Origin: Stenotrophomonas indicatrix
Lineage (GTDB): Bacteria > Pseudomonadota > Gammaproteobacteria > Xanthomonadales > Xanthomonadaceae
Direction: 5' to 3'
Assembly (NCBI RefSeq): GCF_002750975.1
Contig: NZ_PEJS01000001.1
Span: forward strand, 3,348,001 to 3,412,000
Length of the DNA: 64,000 bases
The stretch's first letter is position 1, and each line of letters begins with the position of its first letter. The notes under the pieces were generated by a model, which worked only from the letters and a program-made list of their open reading frames with translations, ran no database searches and had not been told where the DNA came from. The position numbers were made by a program, and so were the translations under genes. Below, one piece after another: positions 53,102 through 62,372 of this stretch.

Positions 53102-55201
53102 ATGCAGAACCGATACACCAAGAGCTCTATGCGGCAACTGCCGATCATCCAACAGAGCGAAATGGCCGAGTGCGGACTCGCTTGTCTTGCAATGATCGCG
53201 AAATATTATGGCCATGATCTGGATCTAGCGGCCCTGCGTCGCCGCCATCCTATTTCATCTAGAGGCGCGAGTCTTTCTCAAATCATGAGCATCGCCGATA
53301 GACTTGGATTGGAGGCACGCGCCGTTCGGGCGGAGGTGGAGTACGTCAGGCGGCTAAGGTCACCGTCCATCCTGCACTGGGGCCTCAACCACTTTGTCGT
53401 CCTCAAGAAAGTACAGGGAACTGAATTTTGTATACATGACCCGGCCCGAGGGGAGGTTAGAATTTCCGCCCAGGAATTCAATAGAAAATTTACCGGGGTC
53501 CTTCTCGAGATTAGTTGCACCAACTCGTTCTCCCCAGTATCTGAAAAATCGAAAATATCGATAAATAAGATAATTGGAAGGATTGACGGAATTAAACTGG
53601 CAGCACTCCAGCTAATTGCGTTAGCGCTTTCGCTCGAACTACTAACTTTGATTGCCCCCCTTATCATGCAGGTGGTAATTGACCATGTCCTTGGCTCGAA
53701 CGACTTGGAATTGCTGGCACTGACAGGCATTTCATTTGCTGGCTTAGTAGTATTTCAATCAGCGATCTCCTCAGCGAGAGGGCTATTCCTTTCCAGTCTC
53801 GGCGCTTCTTTCAATGCCCACCTTGTCAAGAATCTCTCTGGGCATTTATTAAATCTTCCGCTGACCTTCTTTGAAAGAAGAACCATGGGCGGGGTTTTAT
53901 CCAGATTCCTCTCAATTAATTCGATCCAGCAGTCACTTACCGTGAGCCTTCTCGAGTCTGTACTGGATAGCCTGATGATAGTTTCGGCCCTGCTATTGAT
54001 GGCATTCTACAGCCCTGTCTCCGCCCTTTCCGTAATCATAGCTTTTGCCTTTTATCTAGTCCTGCGCCTTATCGGTTTTCGTCGCCTTAGACAAATGAAA
54101 GAGCATCAACTGGCCTCGATAGCTCTACAGCAAACGCTCATGATCGAGGCTGTGGGCGGTATTCAGACGCTAAAATTGGGCAATCATCAGCAAGTGCGCC
54201 ACAACAGCATCAGCAATGCCACGTTCGAAATTGCGAACCATGATGCGGCTATAGGCGGAGTTCTGGCCAACTTCTCTGCGCTTTCCAAACTGATATTTGG
54301 ATTGCAGCGAATAGCGCTGATATGTCTGTGCGCATGGATGGTAGTGCACCAGCGGATGAGTGCGGGCTCTCTTGTTGTTGTTATTTCCTACTCCGAGCTA
54401 TTCATTAACAGAGGCGCAGCGTTAATCGACAAAATAATCGATCTTCGACTAGTCGGGATGCATGTTGAGAGAATTTCCGACATCGCTCTGGAGCCAACGG
54501 AGATCGATCTGGACTCTACCTACAGCGGCCCTGCGCCCTCAGCAGATCTCCAGATTGAGAACGTCAGCTTTCGATACTCCGAGGCCGACCCCTGGATTAT
54601 TCGAAACTGCTCCTTAAAAATCGCGGAAGGCCAAAGCATCGCCATCACGGGCGCCTCTGGATGCGGAAAAACAACGCTTGCAAAGCTATTAACGGGACTA
54701 CTACGACCAACCGAAGGCCGCATCTTGATTGGAGGTGTTGACATTTATCATATGGGCTTATCTGCATATCGGCGGCAATTAAGCACGGTGATGCAGGAGG
54801 ATGTACTCTTCTTTGGATCGATCGCAGACAACATCTCATTCTTTGACATGGATGCGGAAAGCTCATCAATTCACAACGCAGCAGCAGCCGCACAAGTCCA
54901 CAATGAAATTATTCGCATGCCAATGGGCTACGAAACTTTAGTGCGCGACATGGGATCTTCCCTATCTGGCGGCCAGAAGCAGAGAATTCTCCTAGCCAGG
55001 GCACTCTACAGAAAACCGAGAATACTGCTCTTAGATGAGGCGACGAGCCACCTAGACATTGGAAATGAAAAAGAAATTAATAGATATATCTCAAGCACTG
55101 CTGCAACCCGCATAATCATCGCGCATCGTCCTGAAACAATAAGAAGTGCGGATCGGGTTATAGAGCTGCGAAACGGTTCCGTTCGCCAGGACGTTTCCTG
55201 A
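53102..55201 (+). CDS. C39-peptidase-containing ABC exporter (bacteriocin-type PCAT)
   Basis: A 699-residue peptidase-containing ABC transporter that removes double-glycine leaders and exports the core peptide. The peptidase (1-130) has an intact triad, Cys24 in QQSEMAECGLACLAMIAKYY, His97 in LHWGLNHFVVL and Asp113 in IHDPARG, with Gln18 as oxyanion residue. Six membrane segments follow (about 160-420). The ATPase has Walker A GASGCGKTTLAK, the signature SLSGGQKQRILLARALYRKP and Walker B ILLLDEATSHLD with the H-loop IIIAHRPETI. It matches the Gly-Gly site of the precursor at 49556. The closest named relatives are CvaB and RaxB. Confidence 0.92.
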   Translation: MQNRYTKSSMRQLPIIQQSEMAECGLACLAMIAKYYGHDLDLAALRRRHPISSRGASLSQIMSIADRLGLEARAVRAEVEYVRRLRSPSILHWGLNHFVVLKKVQGTEFCIHDPARGEVRISAQEFNRKFTGVLLEISCTNSFSPVSEKSKISINKIIGRIDGIKLAALQLIALALSLELLTLIAPLIMQVVIDHVLGSNDLELLALTGISFAGLVVFQSAISSARGLFLSSLGASFNAHLVKNLSGHLLNLPLTFFERRTMGGVLSRFLSINSIQQSLTVSLLESVLDSLMIVSALLLMAFYSPVSALSVIIAFAFYLVLRLIGFRRLRQMKEHQLASIALQQTLMIEAVGGIQTLKLGNHQQVRHNSISNATFEIANHDAAIGGVLANFSALSKLIFGLQRIALICLCAWMVVHQRMSAGSLVVVISYSELFINRGAALIDKIIDLRLVGMHVERISDIALEPTEIDLDSTYSGPAPSADLQIENVSFRYSEADPWIIRNCSLKIAEGQSIAITGASGCGKTTLAKLLTGLLRPTEGRILIGGVDIYHMGLSAYRRQLSTVMQEDVLFFGSIADNISFFDMDAESSSIHNAAAAAQVHNEIIRMPMGYETLVRDMGSSLSGGQKQRILLARALYRKPRILLLDEATSHLDIGNEKEINRYISSTAATRIIIAHRPETIRSADRVIELRNGSVRQDVS

Positions 55202-55296
55202 GGTCAATGAGCGGGGTAATCGGTGCATGCCCGGCACACTGCAATGCACTGGTTCTGCCGTTGAGCATGTCCCCGCAGTTGCCCTACTGCATGCGC

Positions 55297-56103
55297 TTAG
55301 ACGTGATCTCGAGGGGAGGCTGAATTACTGCAGGGCAACCCCGCCTTCAGGCCGCGCTCGTCCAGCACCTGCAGCACCTGTTCGATGATGGCCAGGTTGT
55401 GGCCATGTGCGGCACCTTCATGCAGCAGCACGATCGCGCCCGGGCGCAGGTCCGGGAGCAGACGCGCCAGCACGCCATCCGGGGTGCAGCCGACGCCGTC
55501 ATAACCGCGGGCGCTCCAGCCAACGCGCACCAGGCCCAGCTTGCGCAGTACCGGCGCCACGAACGGGTTGGTCATGCCCACCACCGAGCGGTACCAGCGC
55601 ACCCGTCGCCCACTCACCGCCTGCAGTGCCTGCTGGCAGCCCTCGATTTCCGCCGCCATCGTGCCCGGGCCCAGCCGCCAGAAGCGCGCCTGCGGATGGC
55701 TGTGGCTGTGGTTGCCGAGGTCGTGTCCGCGACGCAGGATCTCCTCCACCAGGGCCGGATGCGCCAATACGCGCTCGCCGACCAGGAAAAAGGTCGCCTT
55801 CGCCTGGTGCCGGTCCAGCAGATCCAGCACCGCCGGGGTCTGTTCACTGGGGCCGTCATCGATGGTCAGCCAGACGCTGTTGCCGGCCTCGGGCAACCGG
55901 CTCAGCACCGGCGCGTAGAAGCGGCTGTTGGGCAGGAACACCGGCACCATGAACAACGCGTGGCTTGCCACCATCAGGGCCAGACCCCAGTGCCAGCCCG
56001 CCAGCACCCAGACCAGGATCACGGCCAGCTGCGACAGCACCAGCCAGGGCACCCAGCGCCAGGGCCGGGTCGGGATGCGATGCAATGTTCCTGCGTTGGT
56101 CAT
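55297..56103 (-). CDS. Polysaccharide deacetylase family protein (NodB domain)
   Basis: A 268-residue protein starting at 56103 (MTNAGTLHRIPTRPWRWVPW); an ATG 15 nt upstream is also possible. Two hydrophobic segments near residues 18-55 make it membrane-bound. The NodB homology domain has motif 1 VWLTIDDGPSEQTPAVLDLL (catalytic Asp pair), motif 2 HDLGNHSHSHPQARFW (metal His), motif 3 near RWYRSVVGMTNPFV, and the late GAIVLLHEGAAHG. It deacetylates an N-acetylated sugar or a related amide. GC is host-like again, marking the right end of the island; I see nothing in 55202-55296. Confidence 0.87.
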   Translation of the reverse strand: MTNAGTLHRIPTRPWRWVPWLVLSQLAVILVWVLAGWHWGLALMVASHALFMVPVFLPNSRFYAPVLSRLPEAGNSVWLTIDDGPSEQTPAVLDLLDRHQAKATFFLVGERVLAHPALVEEILRRGHDLGNHSHSHPQARFWRLGPGTMAAEIEGCQQALQAVSGRRVRWYRSVVGMTNPFVAPVLRKLGLVRVGWSARGYDGVGCTPDGVLARLLPDLRPGAIVLLHEGAAHGHNLAIIEQVLQVLDERGLKAGLPCSNSASPRDHV

Positions 56104-56154
56104 GCCCCATGATGCCATGGGGGGTAGAATTGATGATTCGAATTTTTCGGACCC

Positions 56155-57090
56155 ATGACTGCCATGTCCCTCGATCCCGCCCTGCGTTCGCGCATCGAAA
56201 CCATCCTCAACGACAACCGCGTCGTGCTGTTCATGAAGGGCCAGCCGTCGATGCCGCAGTGCGGCTTCTCGGCCAAGGCCGTGGGTGCCCTGCAGGACCT
56301 GGGCGTGGAGTTCGCCCACGTCAACGTGCTGGCTGACGCGGAGATCCGTGAAGGCATCAAGGCCTATGGCGACTGGCCGACCATCCCCCAGCTGTACATC
56401 GACGGCGAACTGGTCGGCGGCAGCGACATCGTGCTGCAGATGGCCGCCAGCGGTGAGCTGAGCAGCGTGCTGGGCCTGGCTGCACCGGACCGCACCCCGC
56501 CGCGCATCACCGTCACCCCGGCCGCGGTGGAAATGCTGAAGGGCGCGCTGGCCGATTCGCCGGGTGCGTCGCTGCAATTGGGCATCGATGCCCGCTTCCA
56601 GCCGAACTTCCAGCTGGCCCCGTACGATGAAGGCGCGATCGCCGCCGAGTCCAACGGCCTGCGCGTGCAGTTCGACCTGGCCAGCGCCCGCCGCGCCGAT
56701 GGCATCACCATCGACTGGGTCGACGACATCCGTGGCAAGGGCCTGGCGATCGACAACCCGAACGCGCCCAAGCCGGTGCAGGAAATCAGCGTGCGTGATG
56801 CCGACGACCTGGTGCGTGCCGGCAACGTGATGCTGGTGGACGTGCGCCCGGCCGAAGAACGCGCCATTGCCGCTGTCGGCGTGCCGTTCAAGAGCTTCGA
56901 TGGCAACGGCCGCGCCGAGCTGGAAGCCCTGCCCAAGGACACCGCCCTGGCCTTCCTGTGCCATCACGGTGGCCGCAGCGCGCAGGCAGCAGAGCAGTTC
57001 CGTGCGCTGGGCTTCAGCAAGGTGTTCAACGTCACCGGCGGCATCGATGCCTGGTCGGACGAAGTGGACAACGGCGTGCCGAAGTACTGA
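56155..57090 (+). CDS. Monothiol glutaredoxin fused to an A-type-carrier-like domain and a rhodanese domain
   Basis: A 311-residue three-domain protein. Residues 5-105 are a Grx4-type monothiol glutaredoxin (VVLFMKGQPSMPQCGFSAKA; active site CGFS; WPTIPQLYIDGELVGGSDI). Residues about 115-195 look like an IscA/HesB A-type Fe-S carrier (RITVTPAAVEMLKGALADSP) but have lost the Cys ligands. Residues about 205-305 are a rhodanese domain with active-site Cys in FLCHHGGRSAQAAEQF. It probably handles Fe-S clusters or sulfur transfer. Starts at 56155 or 56164 are possible. Confidence 0.88.
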   Translation: MTAMSLDPALRSRIETILNDNRVVLFMKGQPSMPQCGFSAKAVGALQDLGVEFAHVNVLADAEIREGIKAYGDWPTIPQLYIDGELVGGSDIVLQMAASGELSSVLGLAAPDRTPPRITVTPAAVEMLKGALADSPGASLQLGIDARFQPNFQLAPYDEGAIAAESNGLRVQFDLASARRADGITIDWVDDIRGKGLAIDNPNAPKPVQEISVRDADDLVRAGNVMLVDVRPAEERAIAAVGVPFKSFDGNGRAELEALPKDTALAFLCHHGGRSAQAAEQFRALGFSKVFNVTGGIDAWSDEVDNGVPKY

Positions 57091-57113
57091 TCGGCTGCGC
57101 TTGATGCATAGGA

Positions 57114-57139
57114 AAAACGCCGGCGAAAGCCGGCGTTTT
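57114..57139 (+). terminator. Intrinsic terminator of the glutaredoxin gene
   Basis: Stem AAAACGCCGGC / GCCGGCGTTTT with a GAAA tetraloop and a short T-rich 3' end, 24 nt after the stop. Confidence 0.88.
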
Positions 57140-57150
57140 CTGTTGAGCCC

Positions 57151-57173
57151 ATCCACGCATGGCGTGGATCTAC
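57151..57173 (-). repeat. Single SMAG REP
   Basis: Minus-strand reading gives GTAGATCCACGCCATGCGTG then GAT, identical to the copies around the RAYT gene. It follows the glutaredoxin terminator and precedes the end of the DUF924 gene. Confidence 0.88.
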
Positions 57174-57210
57174 TCCTTCCGTGCCCCAAGCGCGGGGGCT
57201 GACGTTCCGG

Positions 57211-57750
57211 TTACCCGGCAAACCCGCCTTCGGCCAGGTAATCCAGTTCTTCCGGCGACGGAATGCGGCCAAGCACCGCATTGCGGTGCGGGAACCGGCC
57301 GAAGCGGCGGATGATGTCGCGGTGCAGTTCGGCGTACTGCAGGTATTCCTTGTCACCCAGCACGTCGAACATCGCGACCGAGCGGTCCTGGTCCAGCGGA
57401 TCTTCGGAGTGCTCGAACGGCAGGTAGATGAAGGCGCGCAGCTTGGGGACCAGCTGCAGGTCCAGCCCCTCTTCGATCGCGCGCGTGGCGTAGTGCCGTG
57501 CCAGGCCATCGGTGGCATAGGAATGGGCCGTGCCGCGGAAGCAGTTGCGCGGGAACTGGTCCAGCAGCAGCATCAGCGCCAGCGCGCCCTCGGCGCTGCC
57601 CAGCCAGTGCTCGCGCGCGCGCGATGCGGCAGCGTGGTGTTCGTCCGCGAACAGCGTACGGAACCGCGCGTCGAACGCATCATCGCGGGTGAACCACTTT
57701 TCAGGGCCCGCGTCTTTCCAGAAATCCACCACTTGCGCGGCAACGTCCAT
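57211..57750 (-). CDS. DUF924 family protein
   Basis: A 179-residue protein starting at an ATG at 57750 (MDVAAQVVDFWKDAGPEKWF), typical of DUF924. Conserved segments are ALMLLLDQFPRNCFRGTAHS (the LxxFPRNxxRGT signature), RAFIYLPFEHSEDPLDQDRS and FGRFPHRNAVLGR. The fold is helical, TPR-like, and the function is unknown. Probably cytosolic. Confidence 0.85.
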   Translation of the reverse strand: MDVAAQVVDFWKDAGPEKWFTRDDAFDARFRTLFADEHHAAASRAREHWLGSAEGALALMLLLDQFPRNCFRGTAHSYATDGLARHYATRAIEEGLDLQLVPKLRAFIYLPFEHSEDPLDQDRSVAMFDVLGDKEYLQYAELHRDIIRRFGRFPHRNAVLGRIPSPEELDYLAEGGFAG

Positions 57751-57793
57751 CACCTACTCCCCAGGGCCGGCGCGCCGCGCCAGGCCATCATCA

Positions 57794-58570
57794 TCATTCG
57801 TCGAAGCGCAGGTGGCGGACCGACTTGCCGTTGCGCCGGATAAGCTTAAGCGCCTCGATGCCGATCTGGATATGGTTTTCCACGAACTGCGAGCTGACCT
57901 TGGCGTCGGACGCCTCGGTTTTCACCCCGTCCGGGATCATCGGCTGGTCTGAAACCAGCAGCAGGGCCCCGCTGGGAATGTGGTTGGCGAAGCCGGCAGC
58001 GAAGATCGTCGCGGTTTCCATGTCGATGGCCATGCAGCGCATCGCCCGCAGCCGCTCCTTGAAGGCCTCGTCGTGCTCCCAGACCCGGCGGTTGGTGGTG
58101 TAGACGGTGCCGGTCCAGTAATCATGGCCGAGGTCGCGGATCATGGTCGAAACCGCACGCTGCAGGGCGAAGGCCGGCAAGGCCGGCACTTCCGGCGGCA
58201 GGTAGTCGCCCGAGGTCCCCTCGCCGCGGATGGCCGCGATCGGCAGCACCAGGTCGCCCAGCTCGTTCTTGCGTTTCAGCCCGCCGCACTTGCCCAGGAA
58301 CAGCACGGCCTTGGGCATCACCGCCGACAGCAGATCCATGATGATCGCGGCATTGGGGCTGCCCATGCCGAAGTTGATCATGGTGATGCCGTCGATGGTG
58401 GCGGTGGCCATCGGCCGGTCCAGGCCGATCACCGGCGCCCCGGTCAGCGCGGAGAACGTATGCAGGTAGCCCCCGAAGTTGGTCAGCAGGATGTGCTGGC
58501 CGAACTGGTCCAGAGGCACGCCGGTATAGCGCGGAAGCCAGTTGTCGACGATGTCCTGCTTGCTCTTCAT
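57794..58570 (-). CDS. AMP nucleosidase-type phosphorylase-family protein
   Basis: A 258-residue protein of the nucleoside phosphorylase (PNP/UDP) family that matches the C-terminal part of AMP nucleosidase, which splits AMP into adenine and ribose 5-phosphate. Features are ITMINFGMGSPNAAIIMDLL, VLFLGKCGGLKRKNELGDLV (phosphate/ribose loop), MRCMAIDMETATIFAAGFAN (the MExA substrate motif) and LLLVSDQPM with the late Asp. The E. coli enzyme has an extra N-terminal domain missing here. It may therefore act on AMP or a related nucleoside. Confidence 0.8.
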   Translation of the reverse strand: MKSKQDIVDNWLPRYTGVPLDQFGQHILLTNFGGYLHTFSALTGAPVIGLDRPMATATIDGITMINFGMGSPNAAIIMDLLSAVMPKAVLFLGKCGGLKRKNELGDLVLPIAAIRGEGTSGDYLPPEVPALPAFALQRAVSTMIRDLGHDYWTGTVYTTNRRVWEHDEAFKERLRAMRCMAIDMETATIFAAGFANHIPSGALLLVSDQPMIPDGVKTEASDAKVSSQFVENHIQIGIEALKLIRRNGKSVRHLRFDE

Positions 58571-58649
58571 GGGCGCTCCGGTACGGCGTGGGGCCGATAT
58601 TGTAGGCCCCCGCCCGCCCCCGCCATACATGCGGCTGCGGCAACGAAGA

Positions 58650-58671
58650 AGGGCGGCCCTGCGGCCGCCCT
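58650..58671 (-). terminator. Hairpin after the autotransporter gene
   Basis: Stem AGGGCGGCC / GGCCGCCCT with a 4-nt loop, 30 nt past the autotransporter stop on the minus strand; on that strand it is followed by TTCTTCG. Confidence 0.6.
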
Positions 58672-58700
58672 CCCGGGGTTTGCCTTGGCAACCGGCAGGC

Positions 58701-61700
58701 TTAGAAACGCACGGACCAACGCAGATTGGCGCCATGGTCACGGCTTTCATCGCCGAACTGGCCGGTGTAGCCCAGTTCCAGCTGCTGGTTGGCCGTCAGC
58801 CAGGCCGACAGGCCCAGTTCGGCCACCACCGCGCTGTCGGCGATCGGCGCACCGCTGACCGCGAAGGTATCGCCGCCGCTGGCAAAGCCCAGCTTGGCCA
58901 TCGGGTTGCGGTCGCCCGAAGCGTGGCGATACCCCACCCCGCCGCGCACGTGCAGCCAGCTGTCCTGCTGGAACGAAGCCTTCAGACCCTTGTCAAAGCG
59001 CACACCGGCCGTAGCCAGGGTGGTGCGGCTATCGTCCACGTCACCCTGCAGGGCCGCCGCGCCACCGCGCTCGTTGATCGACTTCATGTCCACTTCAACA
59101 CGTGCCACCTGCAGGTACGGCTCCAGGCCTGCCTCGCGGCCGCCGAAACGGTAACCCGCTTCGATGAAGGCCTGGCGGGTACGCCCGTCGTAGCGCGCGC
59201 TGAGCGTATCGCTGTAGCCGGCGAATGCCAGTTCGCGGGTGCTGTCGATGTCGTGCTCGCTCCACGCCAGGCCGCCACGCAGACCAAAACCGCCCCAGTT
59301 GTGGCTGGCGTATGCACCGAAGTGGGTGTTGTCGATCTTCGACTTCGCCCGACGGCCGTCCTGCTGCTTGACGTCGGTGCGGCCGGTGCCGGCCAGCAGG
59401 CCCACCTGCCAACCACCGAACTGGCGGTCCACGCCCATCAGCAGGCCGTTGCTGTTGGCCTCGGTGCGGGCAGTGTTGGCATTGCCATCCAGCGTGCCAC
59501 TGCCACCGATTGCCTGCACCCACACACCGGTCGCGGCCGCTTCGTCACCGCCCGGAGAGGTCGCACCCGCACGACGCGACAGCGCCGCATCGCGGACATG
59601 GCGGCTGCCTTCGACCAGCGCGATCGACGTGGCTGCATGCAGTTCACCGCTGAGGCTGTCCAGCGCTGCGCCCACCTGCTGCGGGAACAGCGTGGTCAAC
59701 GGCTTGGGCAGCCCCTGGTTGATCGCCAGCGTATCGACCACGGTAGCCACGGCATGCTGGTTTGCGGTGTTGGCCGAGCTGGCCAGCGAGTTGCCGCGGG
59801 TCACTTCAATGCGTGCGCCGGTGGCGCCGTAGGCCAGGTTGAACTGCATGAACGGAGAGAACGTGCTGAAGTCGGTGATGGCGAACTGTCCGTTCACGCC
59901 GCCATCGGCACGGATGAAGTTGAACTGCTCACCCAGGTAGTAGATGCCCGGCTCCGGCAGCGCCACCAGGGTGCCGCCGAGCGTGGCGGTGCCGGTGACA
60001 TGCAGCTGGTCGCTGCGGCTGCCCGGTGCCACCTCGGCCTGGTACACGCCGGTCTCTGTCTGCACGTAGTCGCCGTTGATGGTCAGCGTGCCGATGGAAT
60101 TGCCCGGTGCGATGGTGCCGGCCACGGTGGTGTCCCCCAGCTGGCCAACACCCTTCAGCGTGCCCTTCTGGCCGACGAAGGTGGTGCCGCCGGTCTGCAC
60201 GCCGTTGAAGGACAGCACGCCGCCATTGATGGTCAGGTTGGAACCGTCTAGCACGCCACTGACGTTGACCCGGCTGATGCCGCCCTGGGTGTTCAATGCA
60301 GTGTTCTTCAGCGTGCCGTTCAACAGGAAGGTGCCACCGGCCACGTCCACTGCGCTGGTCAGCGTATTGACGCCATCCAGTTCCAGCACGCCTTCGCGCA
60401 CCACAGCACCGTTGAAGCTGTTGTCGCCGCTCAGGCGCAGCCAGCCGGCACCACTCTTGGTCAGCTTACCCGGGCCACCGATATCGTTGGTCCAGTCATC
60501 CCAGGCGTCACCTTCCCAGACCTTCAGGCCGCCGGCCTTCTGGTTCATCACTACGTTGGTATCCACGCGCAGCGAACCGTAGCCCTCGATGGCCTTGGCC
60601 AGGTTCATCAGGCCCCAACCGTAGACGTCGTCCACGCCGGCCGCACCGAGGTCGGTGGCGGTGGTCAGCAGCACGTCGCGCACCTGCGCGTTGTCCAGGT
60701 ACGGGAAGCGTTCGAACAGCAGGCCCAGGGCACCGGTAACGTGGGGTGCGGCCATGGAGGTGCCGGTCATCAGATCGTAGCTGTAGGTCGGCACGCGCTC
60801 GAGCACGTCGAGCAGGACGTTGCCCTGTGAATCCTGGAGCAGCTGTGCATCCAGCGCCGAATCGGCACCGTAGACCGTGGACAGGATGTCGGTGCCCGGG
60901 GCGGCCAGGCACCAGTTGGCGCTGTAGCCGCAACGGTTGGAACTGACGTCGAGCATGTACCCGGCGGCACTGTCCTGGCGCACGTTGACCACGCTCAGCC
61001 AGTTCTGCTCGATATCGGCAAACAGGCGCGGCAGCGTGGCGTAGATTCCGGCAATCGGCGCGGCTTCCGGCGTGGCTGCGTTGGCGTTGTTGTTGCCCGC
61101 GGCCCACACTTGGATCATGCCCTTGCTGCGCGAGCCCTCGGCGAAGATGTCCAGATACTCGGCGTTGGCGGCATACAGCTGGTCCTGGGTGGCCAGATCG
61201 GTGGGCTCGTTGGTCAGCCCCCAGCTGTGGTTGACCGCACGCACGTCCTGGGCGTTCATCTGCGCGTACATGCTCTCAAACGCACTGCCGTCCGGGCCCA
61301 CGCCGCCCACGGTGACGACGCGGTAGTCGCCGCCGCCCACGTCCGTCCACATCTGGGCGCTGTTGAAGAACAGCTTGGCCGCGGTCAGGTCCGCGCCGAA
61401 GGCCACGCCATGGGTACCGTTGCCGTCGCGGTTGGCCGCGATGGTGCCGGCCACGTGGGTGCCATGGGTCTGGAAGGCGATCCCCGCCTGCTGGTAGCGC
61501 GGATCAGACTCGATGATGTCGCGGATCGCCTGCGGAACGCTGTCGTCGTAGACAACGTAATCGATCGACACGTCATCGCCGTCGCTGGCGAAGCAGGCAT
61601 CGGGCCCGTCGATCAGCGTGGTGTTGGTGCAGCGGCTGCCGTCGAGCAACAGATCGGCGATGCGCAGGCTGCGGTGATCCTTGCCGGCGAACTCGTCATG

Positions 61701-62117
61701 GTCCAGGCCCGAGCCGCTGTCGAACACGCCCAGGCGGATGCCGGCACCGGTCAAGCCACGCGCGTATGCGGCGTCGGCATTGACGGCCTGCAGGCCCCAG
61801 TCACGGTTGAATTCGCTGGTGCGCCAGCTGGCACGATCGCCGGCCTTGCCCATCACCGGCGTTTCCGGGGTGGTGGCCGGCGGTGCAACCATTGCAACCG
61901 CTGCAACCGGCGCGGCGAAGGCCGACTGCGAAGGCGCAGCGAATGCAGCCTGCAGGCTGCGCTGGTACTGGTAGCGGGACAGGTCGTCGAGGTTGCCCTG
62001 CGCCAGTGCCGGCAGGGTGGCTGCCATCAGCAGCGAGCCTACGATGGCCGATGCGAGCGGGGAAGGCAGGAAGGAACGACGGAGAGAGGTGGAGCGATAC
62101 GACGTTGCAGCAGTCAT
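58701..62117 (-). CDS. Autotransporter subtilisin-like (S8) serine protease
   Basis: An 1138-residue type V secreted protease. An extended signal peptide (MTAATSYRSTSLRRSFLPSP to about residue 40) is followed by an Ala-rich prosegment. The S8 domain has the triad Asp133 (GVFDSGSGLDHDEF), His218 (THGTHVAGTIAA) and Ser454 (TGTSMAAPHV), with oxyanion Asn in WAAGNNN. A beta-helix passenger repeat region (about 540-740) contains GGPGKLTKSGAGWLRLSGDN, the autotransporter-associated repeat. The C-terminal 270 residues are the outer-membrane barrel, ending in Phe (GANLRWSVRF). It is likely exported to the surface and may release itself. The 255 bp to the next gene should hold promoters in both directions. 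Confidence 0.93.
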   Translation of the reverse strand: MTAATSYRSTSLRRSFLPSPLASAIVGSLLMAATLPALAQGNLDDLSRYQYQRSLQAAFAAPSQSAFAAPVAAVAMVAPPATTPETPVMGKAGDRASWRTSEFNRDWGLQAVNADAAYARGLTGAGIRLGVFDSGSGLDHDEFAGKDHRSLRIADLLLDGSRCTNTTLIDGPDACFASDGDDVSIDYVVYDDSVPQAIRDIIESDPRYQQAGIAFQTHGTHVAGTIAANRDGNGTHGVAFGADLTAAKLFFNSAQMWTDVGGGDYRVVTVGGVGPDGSAFESMYAQMNAQDVRAVNHSWGLTNEPTDLATQDQLYAANAEYLDIFAEGSRSKGMIQVWAAGNNNANAATPEAAPIAGIYATLPRLFADIEQNWLSVVNVRQDSAAGYMLDVSSNRCGYSANWCLAAPGTDILSTVYGADSALDAQLLQDSQGNVLLDVLERVPTYSYDLMTGTSMAAPHVTGALGLLFERFPYLDNAQVRDVLLTTATDLGAAGVDDVYGWGLMNLAKAIEGYGSLRVDTNVVMNQKAGGLKVWEGDAWDDWTNDIGGPGKLTKSGAGWLRLSGDNSFNGAVVREGVLELDGVNTLTSAVDVAGGTFLLNGTLKNTALNTQGGISRVNVSGVLDGSNLTINGGVLSFNGVQTGGTTFVGQKGTLKGVGQLGDTTVAGTIAPGNSIGTLTINGDYVQTETGVYQAEVAPGSRSDQLHVTGTATLGGTLVALPEPGIYYLGEQFNFIRADGGVNGQFAITDFSTFSPFMQFNLAYGATGARIEVTRGNSLASSANTANQHAVATVVDTLAINQGLPKPLTTLFPQQVGAALDSLSGELHAATSIALVEGSRHVRDAALSRRAGATSPGGDEAAATGVWVQAIGGSGTLDGNANTARTEANSNGLLMGVDRQFGGWQVGLLAGTGRTDVKQQDGRRAKSKIDNTHFGAYASHNWGGFGLRGGLAWSEHDIDSTRELAFAGYSDTLSARYDGRTRQAFIEAGYRFGGREAGLEPYLQVARVEVDMKSINERGGAAALQGDVDDSRTTLATAGVRFDKGLKASFQQDSWLHVRGGVGYRHASGDRNPMAKLGFASGGDTFAVSGAPIADSAVVAELGLSAWLTANQQLELGYTGQFGDESRDHGANLRWSVRF

Positions 62118-62372
62118 CGGGGATTACGTCCTTGATTCCATGGATTGTTTCAGGTGCTGCTCCCTCATGGAGCTGTGTGGGAACACCTGCGCGGCGAGAC
62201 AGCGCGCGCTCACCCGCATGACGCTATCGGCGGGCGTCACGAGAACTTAATACATTTTTCACATACTTGATGTCGGAAAAGTCCCTACTGCGCCCCTGCC
62301 CAACGTCACTTGGCAAACCGCCGCCGTCCCGGCTAGCGTCGGTGGGTTGAACACGCTGCCAAGGGGATCTGC

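Noticed and set aside
49058..55296. Attachment sites or a tRNA target for the RiPP island
   Set aside because: I looked for direct repeats and tRNA ends at both junctions and saw none; no integrase is in the window.
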